42,132 nucleotides of DNA from Bacteroidota bacterium. GTDB lineage: Bacteria > Bacteroidota > Bacteroidia > Chitinophagales > Saprospiraceae. Made by a program: the position numbers and the translations under genes. This document shows positions 41,836-42,132 of the stretch, in pieces; the first letter of the stretch is position 1; every line of letters begins with the position of its first letter. Under the pieces are notes generated by a model. That model made no database searches. It saw only the letters and a program-made list of their open reading frames with translations, and was not told the origin of the DNA. The stretch is from positions 1 to 42,132 of the forward strand of contig PZPC01000042.1 in NCBI GenBank assembly GCA_003045895.1. Reading direction: 5' to 3'.

Positions 41836-42132
41836 GCGTGAGCATCCCGTTAAGTACGTGAGCAGTCAGCAGCGCAGGATGATTGTCAATTTGTTCAACT
41901 CCAGCAGGAACGCATTAGATTAGCGCATGACCGATAAGGCGATGCTTTTTCGTTCGTTGGATGGTTATGGCTACTATATAAGGTAGCATTCAGGTCGAAA
42001 AACCCATAGGTAGGTGCGCTCCAGCTCCTGACCGGAGGGCCAGCGGTTTCCTGCTATCACTTTCTCGCGAAAAGGGTTAAAAAAATATAAATTGCCAGCT
42101 GCGCATACCTGCGGTATAAAGACGCACAAAAG
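41836..42132. other. Right-end non-coding stretch
   Basis: About 300 bp with no convincing ORF, RNA gene or repeat. It presumably includes the upstream region of a gene beyond the window. Confidence 0.4.

Noticed and set aside
1-42132. tRNA, rRNA and known riboswitches
   Set aside because: No cloverleaf with conserved T-arm, no rRNA core sequence and no recognisable FMN, TPP or other riboswitch core was seen by reading; a covariance-model search would be decisive.

Overview
The window looks like chromosomal DNA of a Bacteroidota bacterium, most likely of the Saprospiraceae/Lewinella type. The signs are two secreted proteins with type IX secretion (T9SS) C-terminal sorting domains, TAnnTTTG-type -7 promoter boxes in front of several genes, the short (289 aa) primary sigma factor, and Bacteroidota-restricted families (DUF6427, DUF6909, a START-like protein). 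The taxonomic call is inference. Most of the window is G+C-rich housekeeping sequence; the left end is an accessory, repeat-rich region.

Left end (1-3.6 kb): the tail of a CRISPR array (37-nt repeats, 35-36-nt spacers) runs in from the left edge. It dissolves into degenerate repeat copies mixed with palindromic elements, a thrice-repeated G+C-rich element, a MITE-like inverted repeat and a decayed WYL-family regulator. No cas gene is present. Then comes an A+T-rich, tightly overlapping three-gene operon of small membrane proteins (TM2 domain, DUF2752, DUF4870). It is followed by a partial, frameshifted copy of the neighbouring beta-propeller/T9SS gene.

Middle (3.6-19 kb): a secreted propeller protein, a helical protein of unknown function, two GNAT acetyltransferases, a di-heme cytochrome c peroxidase lipoprotein, an unknown lipoprotein paired with an 870-residue internally duplicated protein, a DUF6909 protein, glgC and the primary sigma factor gene. 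glgC and rpoD converge on a shared terminator. rpoD has a terminator-like hairpin just upstream of its start.

Right half (19-42 kb): beta-mannosidase, fabI, a sigma54-type response regulator with no visible DNA-binding domain, fabG, an M1 aminopeptidase, and a ribE-trehalase-aldose epimerase cluster. After these come a broken outer-membrane (D15/BamA-like) gene, a mono-heme cytochrome lipoprotein, a second T9SS cargo protein, a DUF6427 membrane protein, purQ, purH, and a coaX-outer membrane protein-TPR-like operon closed by a strong terminator.

Functional themes: carbohydrate breakdown and storage (mannosidase, trehalase, epimerase, GlgC), fatty acid synthesis (FabI, FabG), purine, riboflavin and CoA synthesis, and envelope proteins. 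Intergenic DNA carries several dispersed repeat families: a 35-nt palindrome (five copies), a 21-bp tandem repeat (two loci), a 16-bp TTTACAC-type minisatellite, and larger inverted repeats. No single clearly new biological system is proven. The best candidates for a second look are the covarying palindromes, the decayed CRISPR trailer, the small membrane-protein operon, and the 870-aa protein with its lipoprotein neighbour.
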